Shown one piece after another: positions 42,349-49,880 of a stretch of DNA of 49,880 nt. Below the pieces are notes generated by a model. That model searched no databases. It saw only the letters and a list, made by a program, of their open reading frames with translations, and was not told the origin of the DNA. Both the position numbers and the translations under genes were made by a program. This DNA is from an uncultured Victivallis sp. (GTDB taxonomy: Bacteria; Verrucomicrobiota; Lentisphaeria; Victivallales; Victivallaceae): contig CALXOA010000113.1 of assembly GCA_944389895.1 (NCBI GenBank), positions 1 to 49,880 on the forward strand, written 5' to 3'. Positions within the stretch are counted from its first letter, which is position 1. Each line of letters starts with the position of its first letter.

Positions 42349-43685
42349 AACAACTCAAAGTCGGTTATCTTCCCCTCGTCAAAGGCAGCTGGATCAACGG
42401 AAAACAGGAAATCCGGCGGAAGGAATCCCTCGAACTTCTGAGCGGACTCGACGCCGAAATCATCGAGGACGGCCGGATCGTCGTCACCGAACAGGAGGCG
42501 GAGAGCTCCATCACACGGTTCGAAACGGAACGGGTCGACGCGGTGATCGTCCACTTTCTCTCCTTCGCACTCGGAGCCGTGGTTCCGGCTATGGCGAAGC
42601 GGCTTGGGGTACCGGTGATTTTCTGGTCGGAGCCGGAACCGCCGTGGGACGGCGGCCGGATCCAGAAGAACAGTTTCTGCGGCAGCAACTGCAATGCCCA
42701 CGCCCTCTGGAAAATGCGCCTTCCCTACGCCTTCGTCTACGGCGAAGGAACCGACGCGGTCGAAGCGCTCGCCTGTCGGCTTCGCGCGGTTGCGGTTCTT
42801 CGCGGCCTGCGCAATCTGCGCATCGGCTCGGTCGGCGGCCGGGTTCCCGGATTCTACGCCAGCAACTACGACGAACTGCGGCTGCTCGAAACCTTCGGCG
42901 TCTCCACCGAAAAGATTACGATGCTCGAGGTGGTCGAAACCGCGAAGAAAATCTTCGATGCCCCCGGAGAGCCGGAGGCGGCGGTCGCGGACCCGATTCC
43001 CTCCGACGGTATCGATGAGGTCGAACGGCGCAAACTCAAGGCACTCTACGCCGCCTTCGTCGAGATTGCGAAGAAATACCGCGTCGATGCCTTCGCCATC
43101 CGCTGCTGGCCGGAGTTCGGCGACCTCTACGGTATCGGGGTCTGTGCTCTGATCGGCCTGTTGAACGAGTCCGGGCTGATCGCCGGATGTGAAGGTGATA
43201 TGATCGGGACGCTTTCCATGAAGGTCGCCGCGATTCTGTCGCCCGGCGAAACACCGTTCTTCTGCGACCTGATCAATTTCGATGAGAGCGAAAACACCGG
43301 CGTCGTCTGGCACTGCGGAGCCGCGGCACCGAGTCTCTGCCGGAACGGCTGTACGCCGGCCTTCCGGAAACATTCGATCATCGACGGCGGCGGAGTAAAA
43401 GGCGTCAGCTGTGAATTTCCGCTGAAACCCGGCCGCGTGACGCTGCTGCGCCTCGGCGAAGATCGCGACGGCGGCTATCGGCTCTTCATGGCAGCGGGAA
43501 CCGCGCTCGAAACACCGCAGCTGCTGCGGGGAACCCCGCTCCGGATCCGGTTCGACCAACCGGTCCGACCGATGATTGAAAAAATCATCGACAACGGCAT
43601 CGAGCACCATTACGCCCTGATTCACGGTGACATCACCGCGGAACTGGCGCTCTACGCAAAATGGCAGAACATCGCAATCATCTAG
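42345..43685 (+). CDS. L-fucose/L-arabinose isomerase-family protein
   Basis: The 446-residue protein has the FucI/AraA-type layout. An N-terminal Rossmann-like region (KVGYLPLVKGSWINGK, VDAVIVHFLSFALGAVVPAM) leads to LRIGSVGGRVPGFYASNYDELRLLETFGV, and the isomerase C-terminal domain has AIRCWPEFGDLYGIGVCALIGLLNESGLIAGCEGDMIGTLSM with metal-binding Glu and Asp, then VWHCGAAAPSL and IIDGGGVKG. It would isomerise an aldose to the ketose used by the FGGY kinase. Exact sugar unknown. It overlaps the kinase by 4 bp. Confidence 0.8.
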   Translation: MKQLKVGYLPLVKGSWINGKQEIRRKESLELLSGLDAEIIEDGRIVVTEQEAESSITRFETERVDAVIVHFLSFALGAVVPAMAKRLGVPVIFWSEPEPPWDGGRIQKNSFCGSNCNAHALWKMRLPYAFVYGEGTDAVEALACRLRAVAVLRGLRNLRIGSVGGRVPGFYASNYDELRLLETFGVSTEKITMLEVVETAKKIFDAPGEPEAAVADPIPSDGIDEVERRKLKALYAAFVEIAKKYRVDAFAIRCWPEFGDLYGIGVCALIGLLNESGLIAGCEGDMIGTLSMKVAAILSPGETPFFCDLINFDESENTGVVWHCGAAAPSLCRNGCTPAFRKHSIIDGGGVKGVSCEFPLKPGRVTLLRLGEDRDGGYRLFMAAGTALETPQLLRGTPLRIRFDQPVRPMIEKIIDNGIEHHYALIHGDITAELALYAKWQNIAII

Positions 43686-43699
43686 CGGAAGGGATTCAA

Positions 43700-45145
43700 A
43701 TGCAACTGGCAAAAGACAACTACATGTACCAGATGGTCCGCTGCGAACTCGTCGACGCGGTTGGCCGGGAGTTCGTGAACTCGGGCGACGCCGATGGCCT
43801 CGGTCACTCGATCGACTACTACTGGATTCCAGAAATGTGGCACGATCGCGGCGGAGCGCCGCAACGCCCGGACTTCGTCGTGCACCCCGGTTCGAGCGAA
43901 GAGGTCGCAAAGGTGTTGAAGATCGCCAATCAGTACAAAATTCCGGTGACCCCCTGGGGGGGCGGTTCCGGCTCGCAGGGTGGCGCGCTGCCGGTCTACG
44001 GCGGCATCATCCTCGATATGAAGCGGATGAACAAAGTCATCGAAATCGACGAGCGTACCCTGTCGGTCACCTGCGAAACCGGAATCAACGCGCAGCACCT
44101 CGAATGGGCGGTGGAGAAGGCCGGATATTCAACCATGCACTTTCCCGCTTCCATCGCCTGCGCCACGATCGGCGGCTTTCTGGCTCACCGCGGCACCGGG
44201 GTACTGTCGACCAAGTACGGCAAGATCGAAGACATGGTCATGTCGCTCGAGGTGGTCACTCCGACCGGGGAGATCATCCATACACTGCCGGTACCGCGCC
44301 ACGCCTCGGGGCCGGATCTGACCATGCTCTTCCTCGGCAGCGAGGGAACGCTCGGAGTGATGACCAAAGTAACCCTCAAGATCCATCCGATTCCGGAGTC
44401 CCGGAAATTTCACGCGTTTCTGTTTCCCGACATGCACACCGCGATGACCGCCGGTGCAGGGCTGATGCACAGCAGGCTTCAACCGTGTGCGATCCGCCTC
44501 TACGACGGCCCGGAAACCGCACGGCTGATCAAGCGGGTGCTCGGGATTGACCGGGTGGGGGCCTACCTTGTGTTCGGTTTCGACGGCCCGGAAAAGATCG
44601 TCGATCTGCAGATGGAACGAGCCTGCGAAATCTGCCGTGCCGCCGGTCCGAAGGAGGATCTCGGTACGGAATCGGGGGAAGCGTGGTGGAGGAATCGCTA
44701 CAAGTTCTTCTATCCGCCCTACATGTTCCACATGCCGCAGGCGTTCGGTACCCTCGATACGGTGGCGACCTTCAGCAAAATCGAGGATGTCTACTGGGCG
44801 ATGAAGAAAACGGTCGAGGAAAATTTCCCGGAGGCGAACTTCATCGGCCACTTCTCGCACTGGTATGACTGGGGCTGCATGCTCTATGCCCGTTTCATTT
44901 TCGAGAAGGCGCCGGAGGATCCGGCTGAAGCGGCGGCACTCTACAACCGCGTATGGGATCTCGCCATCCGGGCCGCCATCGGAGCCGGCGGCGTCATCAA
45001 CGCGCACCACGGTGTCGGCCTCAGACTCGGCCGGCTGATGCAAGAGCGCTACGGGCCGGCAATGACGGTGCTAGAAGGCGTGAAAAAGCAGCTCGATCCC
45101 AACAACATCATGAATCCGGGCAAACTGGGATTCAAAGGAGTTTAA
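43700..45145 (+). CDS. GlcD-like FAD-binding oxidoreductase (PCMH/VAO type)
   Basis: A 481-residue flavoenzyme with an N-terminal PCMH FAD domain (PDFVVHPGSSEEVAKVLKIANQYKIPVTPWGGGSGSQGGALP, LSVTCETGINAQHLEWAVEKAGYS, IGGFLAHRGTGVLSTKYGKIEDMV, FLGSEGTLGVMTKVTLKIHP). Its C-terminal domain ends GGVINAHHGVGLRLG...LDPNNIMNPGKLG. This is the GlcD/lactate-dehydrogenase type that oxidises 2-hydroxyacids. The ATG at 43700 with GGAAGGG six bases upstream is chosen; a longer frame starts inside the isomerase gene. The next gene supplies an Fe-S partner, like GlcF. Confidence 0.88.
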   Translation: MQLAKDNYMYQMVRCELVDAVGREFVNSGDADGLGHSIDYYWIPEMWHDRGGAPQRPDFVVHPGSSEEVAKVLKIANQYKIPVTPWGGGSGSQGGALPVYGGIILDMKRMNKVIEIDERTLSVTCETGINAQHLEWAVEKAGYSTMHFPASIACATIGGFLAHRGTGVLSTKYGKIEDMVMSLEVVTPTGEIIHTLPVPRHASGPDLTMLFLGSEGTLGVMTKVTLKIHPIPESRKFHAFLFPDMHTAMTAGAGLMHSRLQPCAIRLYDGPETARLIKRVLGIDRVGAYLVFGFDGPEKIVDLQMERACEICRAAGPKEDLGTESGEAWWRNRYKFFYPPYMFHMPQAFGTLDTVATFSKIEDVYWAMKKTVEENFPEANFIGHFSHWYDWGCMLYARFIFEKAPEDPAEAAALYNRVWDLAIRAAIGAGGVINAHHGVGLRLGRLMQERYGPAMTVLEGVKKQLDPNNIMNPGKLGFKGV

Positions 45146-45149
45146 CACC

Positions 45150-46205
45150 ATGCAGATCAACCAATTCAACGAAGTCATCTCCGCATGCCGGTTCTGTTTC
45201 ATGTGCCGTCACCTTTCAGCGGTGGGACTGGTCTCCTGCCGCGAATCGGATACTCCGCGCGGCCGTGCCCTGATCGCGGACCGGATCCGGATGCACCCGG
45301 AGGAACTCGGCAATCCGGATTTCGTCGATACCATCTACCGCTCGGATCTCTCGGGAGCCAACCGTTTCCATTGCGACGGCTACCATGACGGCAGCGGTTA
45401 CGATGAGGTCGGACTCCAGCTCGCGCTCCGGCGCGACATCGTCGAGGCCGGTTTCGCGCCGGAATCGGTCAAGGCCATCGCAGCCGAGTTCCAATCCTCC
45501 GAAAACTGGAGCATCGAGGGTTCCGGCGAGGTGCTCTATTTCATCGATCCCTGTACCGCCGCCCGTCCGGATACGACGGCGGCAGTCGCCAAAGTACTCA
45601 ACCGCGCCGGCGTCCCCTTCGCCACCATTCGCGGCGGCTGCATCGGGAAGGCACTCGCCGTGCTCGGTTTCGCCTCGGAGGCCGAAACGGCGATGCGCAA
45701 ATTCGCCGCCGCAGTCAACGCTACCGGAATAAAGACGCTGCTGGTCAGCAGTCCGGCCGCGGCGGACGCGCTCCGGAATGACTTCAAAACAGCCGGTGTC
45801 GAACTCAAACCGGAAGTACGCTTCACCGCCGGTTACTTTGTCGAACTTGCCGAAAAAGGGAAACTCAGGTTTTCCACCCGGAATTTCGCCGCAAGTTATC
45901 TTGCGAGCGACTACCTGAAAAACTATCTCAGATGTGACTGCGCGGAAAAACTGCTGGCGCTGCTGGGCATCGAAAACCGCCAGTTCGGCACCAATCCGGA
46001 GGAGTCCTTCACCGCCGGAGAGGGGGCACTGGTTCTGGCCAGACTCCATCCGGAGTTGGCGAAACAACTGGCCGCCCGGATCGCGGCACGGGCGGAACCC
46101 GGCATTCCGCTGATCACGGCAAGCGCCTATACCGCCGATCTGCTGGCGGCGGCGGGAGCCGACGTCTCCACGCTGGACGAAGTCGCTGCGGAGGCCTTAT
46201 GTTAG
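45150..46205 (+). CDS. GlcF-like iron-sulfur protein with one cluster
   Basis: The 351-residue protein begins with C13-x2-C16-x2-C19 and C30 (FCMCR-type, then SCRESDTPRGRA), one [4Fe-4S] site followed by the PRG motif seen in GlcF/LldF-like proteins. GlcF normally has two clusters and two CCG domains. Here the remainder has no CCG motif; only a Rossmann-like region (VLYFIDPCTAARPDTTAAVAKVLNRAGVPF, GGCIGKALAVLGF) is left. It is coupled to the flavoprotein (4-bp gap) and overlaps the aldolase by 7 bp. Probable electron carrier from the FAD enzyme. Confidence 0.7.
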   Translation: MQINQFNEVISACRFCFMCRHLSAVGLVSCRESDTPRGRALIADRIRMHPEELGNPDFVDTIYRSDLSGANRFHCDGYHDGSGYDEVGLQLALRRDIVEAGFAPESVKAIAAEFQSSENWSIEGSGEVLYFIDPCTAARPDTTAAVAKVLNRAGVPFATIRGGCIGKALAVLGFASEAETAMRKFAAAVNATGIKTLLVSSPAAADALRNDFKTAGVELKPEVRFTAGYFVELAEKGKLRFSTRNFAASYLASDYLKNYLRCDCAEKLLALLGIENRQFGTNPEESFTAGEGALVLARLHPELAKQLAARIAARAEPGIPLITASAYTADLLAAAGADVSTLDEVAAEALC

Positions 46206-47023
46206 TAACCGGAAATGAGATCCTGCCCGCCGCCCGCGCCGCGAAACGGGCGATCGGCGGTTTCAACGTCGGCAATTACGAGACATTGCTCGCGGTGCTC
46301 CGCGCCGCCGAAGCCGAACAGCAGCCGGTGCTCATCCAGCTCTACAGCAGGCTGGTTGCCGACGGCCATGGCGAACCACTGGCCGCGGCAGCCCGTGCCA
46401 TTGCGGAGAAGATGACCGCTCCGGTCGCGATCCATCTCGATCACGGAGCCAGTCTCGAGCAGGTCAAACGGGCGATCGACGCCGGCTTTACCTCGGTGAT
46501 GCTCGACGCCTCGCAACTCCCCTTCGCAGAAAACGTCGCACTGGTCCGGCAGGCGGTCGCACTTGCCCGCGCCGCCGGGGTTTCCATCGAAAGCGAGATC
46601 GGCCACGTGCCGATGGGGGGCAGCGCGATGGCGGTTTCGCAACTCGACGAGACGATCCGGTTCTATGAGGAAACAGGTGTTGATTCGCTGGCGGTCTCGA
46701 TCGGAACCGCCCACGGTTTCTACAAGGCGGAACCGAAAATCGACGTCGAACTCGCCCGTCGGATCGGAGAGGCGATACCGATTCCACTGGTGCTGCACGG
46801 CGGCTCCGGGACTCCACCGGAGAAAATCCGGGCGGTGATCGGTTGCGGTATCGCCAAAGTCAACATCGCCACGGAGTTTCAATTCGATTACCAGCAGAAA
46901 CTGCGGGCACGCCTGGAAGAGGCCGGAGAGAAGTTCATCGCCGTCGATCTTCTGGAAGCTCCGGTCGTCGAGAGTTCAACGCAGTTCATCCGCCGGGAGA
47001 TCCGTTTTCTCGCCGGACTCTGA
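46199..47023 (+). CDS. Class II (zinc) aldolase, FBP/tagatose-bisphosphate/IolJ type
   Basis: The 274-residue protein has class II aldolase motifs: GGFNVGNYETLLAVLRAAE, VAIHLDHGAS with the zinc ligand H82, ESEIGHVPMGG, SIGTAHGFYK (H172), PLVLHGGSG (H200) and GIAKVNIATEFQFDY. Such enzymes cleave ketose phosphates, giving DHAP. In an inositol-like route the IolJ reaction would give DHAP and malonate semialdehyde. In a fucose- or arabinose-like route it gives DHAP plus an aldehyde. It is the last gene of the operon. Confidence 0.88.
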   Translation: MLVTGNEILPAARAAKRAIGGFNVGNYETLLAVLRAAEAEQQPVLIQLYSRLVADGHGEPLAAAARAIAEKMTAPVAIHLDHGASLEQVKRAIDAGFTSVMLDASQLPFAENVALVRQAVALARAAGVSIESEIGHVPMGGSAMAVSQLDETIRFYEETGVDSLAVSIGTAHGFYKAEPKIDVELARRIGEAIPIPLVLHGGSGTPPEKIRAVIGCGIAKVNIATEFQFDYQQKLRARLEEAGEKFIAVDLLEAPVVESSTQFIRREIRFLAGL

Positions 47024-47043
47024 AAAAATCGCAAAAAAAGAGG

Positions 47044-47085
47044 ACGCCGGAAACGCGGGGATTGACTTTCCGCGTTTTCTGGCGT
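47044..47085. promoter_or_regulatory. Inverted repeat overlapping the GH2 promoter
   Basis: A 15-bp stem, with one bulge and one G-T pair, joins 47044-47058 with 47070-47085 around an 11-base loop. The right arm covers the spacer of the promoter at 47062-47090. It could be an operator for the GH2 gene or a hairpin ending the upstream operon. On the plus strand it has no T run; on the minus strand it is followed by CCTCTTTTTTT. Confidence 0.45.
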
Positions 47086-47090
47086 ATTGT
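47062..47090 (+). promoter_or_regulatory. Sigma70-type promoter for the GH2 gene
   Basis: -35 TTGACT (47062-47067), 17-bp spacer and -10 TATTGT (47085-47090). The start near 47097 gives a leader of about 47 bases with AGGAGG before the ATG. Confidence 0.55.
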
Positions 47091-47143
47091 TCCTGGTGTC
47101 ACGAAATGGCCTGAAACCATCATTATGAGAGGAGGAGCGGCAT

Positions 47144-48850
47144 ATGAACCAGTACCCCTGCTATCCCGATCGCGCCCGGCTGGTGCTCGACGGCACCTGG
47201 GAGTTTCGCTGGCTCGGTGATGCGGACCTCGACGCAGTCCGTCCGGAAACCGAATTCTTCGATGAAATCACCGCGGTGCCGGGGTGTTTCGCACTCGCCG
47301 GCGAACGAATCGGCAAAACCGGTGCCGCCCTCTGCCGGAAACGGTTTGATTTTCCCGGCGGGCTTGCTCACCTGACCTTCGGCGGACTCGGCCTCTATGC
47401 GAAAATCTGGCTTGACGGCGTTGAACTCGGAGAAGTCAAAACCCCCTACGCCACCATCGGGTACGATGTACGGTGCGAAGCCGGCCGTCATGAGCTGACG
47501 GTTCTGCTCGACAACCGTGTCGGCAATCCGGAAAAAATTCCGTTGTTCAAGCCGGCGATCGACTTTTACGGCTACGGTGGAATCTACCGCAGCGTATCGA
47601 TCATGCAGCTTCCGGAGCTCTTTCTCGACCGAGTCAAGGTCACCACGCTTGAGCCGCAGAACGGGAAAGTGAAACTTGAGCTTCAGCTCGGAATGAGAAG
47701 CGGAGAAGAGCTTGATTCTCTTGAATTTACCTACGCTTTCGACGATCGGCCTCCTGTTCCCGCCATCGGCCGGGTCGTCGATGGGAAAGTGACGCTGGAA
47801 ACCGCGGTGCCCGGCTTCCGCCCCTGGTCGCCGGAGCACCCCCACCTGCACACCGTCACCGTCGCAATCGCCGGAGACAGGATCATTGAACGTTTCGGAA
47901 TCCGCACAATCGCCACCCGCGGTCAGGAGATCCTGCTCAACGGCCGGCCGATCCGGTTGCACGGCGTCAACCGCCACGAATCCCATCCGCAATTCGGTCC
48001 GGTACAACCGACTCAATTGATGCTCGATGACCTCAGATGGGCAAAGGAGCTCGGAGCCAATTTCATCCGCGGCGCCCATTATCAGCAGAATCCGGAATTT
48101 CTCGAACTCTGTGATGAAACCGGAATGCTGGTGTGGGAAGAGAGTTTCGGCTGGGGCCAGCCCGAAGCCGACGCCGAAGATCCCGCGATCGTCGACCTTT
48201 TCGCAGAAGCGACCGCGGCAATGGTTTCGGAAAGCATCAACAACCCGTCGGTGATCCTCTACGGCTTCCTGAACGAAAGCTGTTCCGACACGCAGGCAGG
48301 ACGCGAACTCTACCGGCGGCTCACCGGCGTAATCCGTCAACTTGACGGCAGCCGTCTGGTCTCGTATGCGTCGAACCGGTTCGAACATGACCTCTGTTTC
48401 GACCTTGCCGACGTCATCTCCGTCAATCCGTATCCGGGATGGATCTCCCAGCTCTCCGACAGCGCACCCTATCTTGCGGCGATCCGCCCCGAGTTCGACC
48501 GTATCGCAGCCTGGTTCGACAGCCGTCCCGATTACGCCGCGAAACCGCTCCTGATCAGCGAAGCCGGTGCGTGCGGCCTCTACGGAGTCCACGACCGGGC
48601 CCGCGCCCAATGGAGTGAAGAATTTCAGGCGGACTACTTCAGCGAAGCAATCAACGCGGTACTGAGCAATCCCCGCTATGCCGGAATCACGCTCTGGCAG
48701 TTCTTCGACAGCCGCAGCTTCGTCAACAACGGCCCGATCCGGTGCAAACCGCGCGGCTTCAACTGCGCCGGGCTTCTTGACGAATACCGCCGGCCGAAGC
48801 TGGCCTTCGATACGGTGAAAAAGCTCTTCCGGCACTACGCGGAAAGGTGA
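47144..48850 (+). CDS. GH2-family glycoside hydrolase (beta-glucuronidase/beta-galactosidase type)
   Basis: The 568-residue protein has the three GH2 parts: a sugar-binding jelly roll (LDGTWEFRW, FDFPGGLAHLTFGGLGLYAKIWLDGVELGEVKTPY, GYGGIYRSVSI), an Ig-like sandwich (PWSPEHPHLHTVTVAI), and a TIM barrel from about 270 (LLNGRPIRLHGVNRHESHPQFG). The acid/base is Glu378 in FLNES and the nucleophile Glu473 in ISEAG. No signal peptide. The barrel ends LWQFFDSR. Neither beta-glucuronidase nor beta-galactosidase can be ruled out; the usual glucuronidase NxK motif was not seen. A clear terminator follows. Confidence 0.85.
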   Translation: MNQYPCYPDRARLVLDGTWEFRWLGDADLDAVRPETEFFDEITAVPGCFALAGERIGKTGAALCRKRFDFPGGLAHLTFGGLGLYAKIWLDGVELGEVKTPYATIGYDVRCEAGRHELTVLLDNRVGNPEKIPLFKPAIDFYGYGGIYRSVSIMQLPELFLDRVKVTTLEPQNGKVKLELQLGMRSGEELDSLEFTYAFDDRPPVPAIGRVVDGKVTLETAVPGFRPWSPEHPHLHTVTVAIAGDRIIERFGIRTIATRGQEILLNGRPIRLHGVNRHESHPQFGPVQPTQLMLDDLRWAKELGANFIRGAHYQQNPEFLELCDETGMLVWEESFGWGQPEADAEDPAIVDLFAEATAAMVSESINNPSVILYGFLNESCSDTQAGRELYRRLTGVIRQLDGSRLVSYASNRFEHDLCFDLADVISVNPYPGWISQLSDSAPYLAAIRPEFDRIAAWFDSRPDYAAKPLLISEAGACGLYGVHDRARAQWSEEFQADYFSEAINAVLSNPRYAGITLWQFFDSRSFVNNGPIRCKPRGFNCAGLLDEYRRPKLAFDTVKKLFRHYAER

Positions 48851-48857
48851 GACTCAT

Positions 48858-48895
48858 GCGGGGAAACCGGGGTTCCCGGTTTTCCCGCAATTTTT
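48858..48895 (+). terminator. Intrinsic terminator of the GH2 gene
   Basis: GCGGGGAAACCGG (48858-48870) pairs with CCGGTTTTCCCGC (48876-48888), 13 bp with one G-T pair and a 5-base loop, followed by AATTTTT. It lies 7 bp after the GH2 stop and also separates it from the convergent GH39 gene. Confidence 0.8.
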
Positions 48896-48926
48896 CCGCC
48901 GGTCCCCGGAAAGCCGGCCCGGGGGA

Positions 48927-49880
48927 TCACGCAGGAAGATCCGCCAGAGGCTTTCCGGCGCACAGCAGCCAGACCGCAAAACCGCCCGGAAGCGTCGGCA
49001 GAATCAGACGCCCCTTTTCGACAACGGGCAGAACCGGTTCAAGATCGTGTTCTCCGTCAAGCAGATAGATCTTGAATCCGGCGGGGTCCGCATCCTTCAA
49101 TTCAACCGAAATCTCCTCGCATGCCGTCTCGAAATCGCTGAGCAGGATCCGCTTGTTCCCGGTCGTGTCCATCGCAGCCGCGACGTGGATGTTCCCGGTA
49201 TCGCAGAGGCTGGCGACGCGAGTCCGGCAATGCGCCAGTTCTGCGAAAGCCTTCATCGCATAAAAGGTTTTCTGACGCTCATTGAGCGCCCACAACCCCC
49301 AGGTGGAGTTCCCCTGCCCCACCGTATAAAAGCCCCCCATGTCCAGCGGGGTATCCTGCCAGCCGATCAACGTACCGGCAAGATGTGCCGCGGCCTTGAT
49401 GCCGCCCGGAGGATTCCGGCCGAACCAGTAGTCCTTCTGATCCCATTTCTCGAGGTAACGCCATTCGTTGAGATGGAGTTCCGTCTCCGAGAAACCGGCC
49501 TCGTCGAGCATCCGGCGGGCACGCACCGGTTCTTCAATGATGTCAAAAGGCGCCCGCGGTCCCGAGTAGTGATGCCACGAGAAGAAATCCAGCGGCGTAC
49601 CGGTCCGGCGGCAATGGGCGAAAAAGTCGGGCAGGAAATCCGGTTCAAGACGGCCGCTGTAAACGGCGTCAAGCGCATATGCGGAAGGACCGCCGACCTT
49701 GAGATCGGGAAATTCCGCCTTGATCCGTTTGGCCGCAACTTCATACAGACGATAGTACTCTTCCGCGGAACCGGCCCACATGGGAGAGGGATTGACGCAG
49801 TTGTGGTCATCGGGTTCGTTCCAGATCTCCCAATACCGGATGTTCCAGTGAAAACCGTGATTCCATCCTTCGTTGTAGTG
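48927..49880 (-). CDS. GH39-like glycoside hydrolase, partial (N-terminus beyond the window)
   Basis: The frame is open to the window end and holds 317 residues. Near the edge, EIWNEPD gives the acid/base Glu of clan GH-A, and LHLNEWRYLEK the nucleophile Glu, as in GH39 (beta-xylosidase and alpha-iduronidase relatives). FFSWHHYSGP and the region IKAAAHLAGTLIGWQDTPLDMGGFYTVG follow the GH39 barrel pattern, and the C-terminal 90 residues form a beta domain. The gene converges with the GH2 gene. The substrate could be a xyloside or a uronic acid glycoside. Confidence 0.8.
   Translation of the reverse strand, partial: HYNEGWNHGFHWNIRYWEIWNEPDDHNCVNPSPMWAGSAEEYYRLYEVAAKRIKAEFPDLKVGGPSAYALDAVYSGRLEPDFLPDFFAHCRRTGTPLDFFSWHHYSGPRAPFDIIEEPVRARRMLDEAGFSETELHLNEWRYLEKWDQKDYWFGRNPPGGIKAAAHLAGTLIGWQDTPLDMGGFYTVGQGNSTWGLWALNERQKTFYAMKAFAELAHCRTRVASLCDTGNIHVAAAMDTTGNKRILLSDFETACEEISVELKDADPAGFKIYLLDGEHDLEPVLPVVEKGRLILPTLPGGFAVWLLCAGKPLADLPA

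Noticed and set aside
42327..43910. A 527-residue minus-strand open frame, and a similar one at 41029-42342
   Set aside because: Both are antisense to the isomerase and FGGY kinase, whose motifs and overlapping starts are clear.

Overview
The window looks like a chromosomal contig end from a glycan-degrading, Gram-negative bacterium of the PVC group. Lentisphaerota (Victivallales-like) is the best guess. This is an inference from gene content: a dense, overlapping type II secretion operon whose pseudopilins lack the usual glycine before the cleavage site; a 'hypothetical glycosyl hydrolase 6' protein; uroporphyrinogen-decarboxylase-like and Gfo/Idh/MocA genes scattered among glycosidases; and IspF of the non-mevalonate pathway. 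The coding DNA is moderately G+C rich. The few clear promoters are AT-rich sigma70-like boxes of the TTGnAA / TATAnT type. No rRNA, tRNA, CRISPR array, prophage or complete insertion sequence was found.

Layout. Bases 1 to about 580 are extremely G+C rich, do not look bacterial, and break the cca gene: a probable assembly chimera. From 0.6 to 9.2 kb lie housekeeping and sugar genes: truncated cca, a ferredoxin-nitroreductase, a GHL6 glycosidase, gph, tsaD, a small membrane protein, ispF, a Gfo/Idh/MocA oxidoreductase and a Cys-rich anchored protein. A 756-residue protein of unknown function follows (9.6-11.8 kb). From 12.0 to 24.4 kb one minus-strand operon encodes a type II secretion system in the order L-M-C-D-E-F-G-H-I-J-K, then an exported unknown protein and a DsbD-like thiol-disulfide membrane protein. 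From 24.4 to 33 kb come a DUF1573 protein, a GH20-like glycosidase, a zinc-ribbon rhomboid protease, a TnpV-like orphan, a candidate small RNA, a UroD-like protein, a small secreted protein and a CNNM/CBS membrane protein.

The right-hand 17 kb is a carbohydrate-utilisation island. An IclR regulator, a GH113-like glycosidase and a DMT transporter form one overlapping operon. Facing it are a DeoR regulator and a DUF2264 (GH154-like) protein. Then follows a tight seven-gene operon (39.1-47.0 kb): PfkB kinase, IolB-like isomerase, FGGY kinase, FucI-like isomerase, GlcD-like flavoprotein, one-cluster GlcF-like Fe-S protein and class II aldolase. A GH2 enzyme and a truncated GH39 enzyme end the window.

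The most interesting system is this seven-gene operon. It combines the lower half of inositol catabolism (IolB/IolC/IolJ-like) with a fucose-type isomerase-kinase-aldolase module and a glycolate-oxidase-like redox pair. Its promoter is separated from a divergent promoter by six ATCA repeats spaced 10-11 bp apart, so all lie on one face of the helix. This resembles the 11-mer tandem operators described for the DeoR-family inositol regulator IolR, and a DeoR-family gene sits in the divergent unit. How the steps connect, and what the substrate is, cannot be read from sequence alone.
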